NCBI GenBank assembly: GCA_020635905.1 | Contig: JACJYV010000007.1 | Location: 310,001 to 374,000 of the forward strand | Direction: 5' to 3' | DNA from: Bacteroidia bacterium | GTDB lineage: Bacteria; Bacteroidota; Bacteroidia; J057; JADKCL01 | Length of the DNA stretch: 64,000 nt | Part shown: piece by piece, positions 62,338 to 64,000 of the stretch | Layout: each line of letters opens with the position of its first letter | How positions within the stretch are numbered: the stretch's first letter is position 1 | Notes under the pieces: generated by a model | Told to the model about the DNA's origin: nothing | Database searches by the model: none | What the model saw: only the letters and a program-made list of their open reading frames with translations | Program-made: the position numbers and the translations under genes

Positions 62338-64000
62338 TTAGGGGTAACTTTCCGCCTCAACAAATTCCTTTCTTATAAACAATACACTTACTTTCCACCA
62401 GTTTTCTTCAGGGTCATCAATTGCATTTTTTGTGTTTCCAAAATTTGCAATAACAACCCACTCGTTTTTGTTCAAAGTATTATTCCATTCCAAAGTCATC
62501 TTAATATGGTAATCACTTTTTTCATTACCTGGTCTGTAATCGCCAAATTGGAATCCCGCAATGGCTGCACCATGAAATTCATCATGAAATATTCCAGTAT
62601 ATGCCCTCCAATTATCATCCATGAAACCAGTTCTAATATCTTCATCAGATACACCGTTGTGGTATGGGTCATTTCTATTTCTTTGGGAGAGGGGGAACCG
62701 CTTAACAAAAAATGGTTTCTTCCAATTTGATCCAACTTTCACCAAAAAACTTCCCCCTTCCAATCCAATGTCTCCATTCACGGTTAGTTTCTTTTGAGGA
62801 TCCCAAGTGTCAATTCCCACATTTCCCTCAAAAAACAGGATTTTTCCCTTAGAGTTATCAGCAGGATTTTTTGCAGAAAGCAAGAAATATTGAGTGGAAT
62901 TCCCAAGGTGACTATAATATTGAAGGAAGTCGTGTTGCCATGAAGGTTGGCCGTTGGCATTCTTGATTACCTTCCTGAGCCTGAAAACTGGAAGGGGATT
63001 TCCATTGGCATCAAGGCTGGTGGTTTCCAGGATTTCAAAATAATCCTTTGCATTGGTATTGTTAAGCTGGATTATGGAACTCACTGTTTGTGAGGCAAAT
63101 GCAGGGTTCTCATTCGCAACGGAAAAGAAGGTAGATGCTCCATTTGTTGTAACATCAGCATGGCCCTGAACGGAAAGTTTATTCTTAGGGTTTGTTGTCC
63201 CAATCCCCACATTCCCACCTGGCATGGAGCACATATTATTACCCGAAATCTGCCAGTCGCCATCGTTCAGGGCGGTTTGGTTGGCCCAGCTTGCATGCCC
63301 GTTTGCATCAGAAAGAAGGACTTTACCTACCCCCTGGGTTCCATCCTGAAGGTAAAAACCTTTGACCAGGGCGGTACCTTCCACGTGAAGAGGATGTTGA
63401 GGATTATTTTGCTGAATCCCCACTTTCCCATGCTGAAAGAGGAAGTTGCCCGTGGGCTCAGAAGGAGGATTGCCGGGAAACTGGGAATCAAAAGTCAGGC
63501 TGTTGGTGTTCTGGTCGATAGTGAGGTAATCCAGCCAATTGTTTTGAGGCAGATTGGGATTTTTCCTGCGCAGGAAAAAGGTTGATTTGCGTCCCTGATT
63601 CACCCCCGAATTTCCGTCCAGCTGCATGCTCATGGACCATTCCTGATCTGTATTCTCGTTGGTGAAAAGCAGGCTCGATTTGGCCCAGGCCCAGTTGGTC
63701 TCGCTTTCCACTTTGACCATGGCCTGATCCGTTTTGGCCTGAATATTTCCCCGCACATCCAGTTTCAGGGTGGGATTATTGGTGCCAATACCCACATTCC
63801 AGGCCTGATTATGGGTATAAAGCAGGTTTCCGTCAATCATCCAGTCGCCATCGTCGATCTGGTTTTGATTGGCCCAGTTTGCATTGCCAAACTGGTCGGC
63901 CATCAGCAATTTGCCTTCCACGTTGGGGGCCGGAATTTTCAGGCCTTCGGCCCGGATGCGGCCATAAACGTGCAGCTTTACCTGGGCCTGACCAGGATCG
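62338..64000 (-). CDS. Tail-fibre-like protein with GIGTxxP repeats (5' end outside window)
   Basis: Partial: open to the right edge, 553 residues visible. Repeated units WNVGIGTNNPTLKLDVRGNI, GNVGIGTTNPKNKLSVQGHA, GKVGIQQNNPQHPLHVEGTA and GNVGIDTWDPQKKLTVNGDI occur, each preceded by a W-x-x-x-G stretch. These NVGIGTxxPxxKLxVxG repeats are common in Bacteroidota tail-fibre and surface proteins. The C-terminal about 150 residues (FVKRFPLSQRNRNDPYHNGV; YTGIFHDEFHGAAIAGFQFG) do not repeat and are encoded by visibly more AT-rich DNA. Upstream of a baseplate and tape measure gene on the same strand, a receptor-binding fibre is the likely role (inference). Confidence 0.7.
   Translation of the reverse strand, partial: DPGQAQVKLHVYGRIRAEGLKIPAPNVEGKLLMADQFGNANWANQNQIDDGDWMIDGNLLYTHNQAWNVGIGTNNPTLKLDVRGNIQAKTDQAMVKVESETNWAWAKSSLLFTNENTDQEWSMSMQLDGNSGVNQGRKSTFFLRRKNPNLPQNNWLDYLTIDQNTNSLTFDSQFPGNPPSEPTGNFLFQHGKVGIQQNNPQHPLHVEGTALVKGFYLQDGTQGVGKVLLSDANGHASWANQTALNDGDWQISGNNMCSMPGGNVGIGTTNPKNKLSVQGHADVTTNGASTFFSVANENPAFASQTVSSIIQLNNTNAKDYFEILETTSLDANGNPLPVFRLRKVIKNANGQPSWQHDFLQYYSHLGNSTQYFLLSAKNPADNSKGKILFFEGNVGIDTWDPQKKLTVNGDIGLEGGSFLVKVGSNWKKPFFVKRFPLSQRNRNDPYHNGVSDEDIRTGFMDDNWRAYTGIFHDEFHGAAIAGFQFGDYRPGNEKSDYHIKMTLEWNNTLNKNEWVVIANFGNTKNAIDDPEENWWKVSVLFIRKEFVEAESYP

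Overview
The window looks like a chromosomal segment of a Bacteroidota bacterium with a moderately high GC content, most likely a Saprospiria/Lewinella-like lineage (inference; there is no rRNA to place it). Reasons: secreted proteins end in type A type IX secretion (T9SS) sorting domains, PKD and Ig-like adhesin modules are common, lipoproteins are abundant, genes rarely carry clear Shine-Dalgarno sites, and several starts appear to be TTG.

Layout. 1-2641: 5' part of a huge secreted adhesin on the minus strand (TSP-C-like lectin domain, PKD, repeated Ig-like modules). 3064-4134: autoinhibited Fic protein with a repeat-rich upstream region. 4428-6773: secreted multicopper oxidase and an FKBP isomerase. 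6974-9174: an annexin-repeat/M15-like peptidase protein coupled to an LRR lipoprotein, which resembles an exported effector with a possible partner. 9178-18790: mostly housekeeping and small hydrolase genes (SGNH hydrolase, SDR, DUF218, DUF58, HslV, NuoI, UbiA, YiiX-like, DinB, DUF2277), interrupted by repeat elements. 18967-37661: about 18.7 kb of co-directional genes for very large proteins without signal peptides: two M64 metallopeptidase paralogues, a DUF6603 protein, a 1041-aa protein with a membrane hairpin, a 1645-aa protein and a 616-aa protein, closed by a strong hairpin terminator. 37746-48783: lipoproteins, a metzincin lipoprotein, a DUF2306-like membrane protein, tandem WG-repeat lipoproteins and a secreted M43 protease. 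48955-53911: a 1040-aa protein coupled to an unusually AT-rich 610-aa protein. 54001-57066: PKD/T9SS protein and a lipoprotein. 57112-64000: the distal end of a contractile injection system (eCIS-type) operon on the minus strand: fibre-like protein, baseplate-like protein and tape measure protein; the rest lies beyond position 64000.

How it may fit together (inference). The eCIS end, the leader-bearing M15 protein, the signal-less M64 peptidases, the giant-protein operon and the 1040/610-aa pair could be parts of one injection or delivery biology, or a separate undescribed multiprotein assembly beside an eCIS. The most promising candidate for a new system is 18967-37661.

Structure outside genes is also notable. 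Degenerate arrays with an exact 7-bp period sit at or over gene ends (11522, 12244, 12543, 14545, 15941, 40315 and 40519). Four tandem copies of a 164-bp hairpin-rich unit fill the convergent gap at 11622-12250. A dispersed GC-rich palindromic element occurs at about 10236 and 16861. No tRNA, rRNA, CRISPR array, transposase or integrase gene was recognised.
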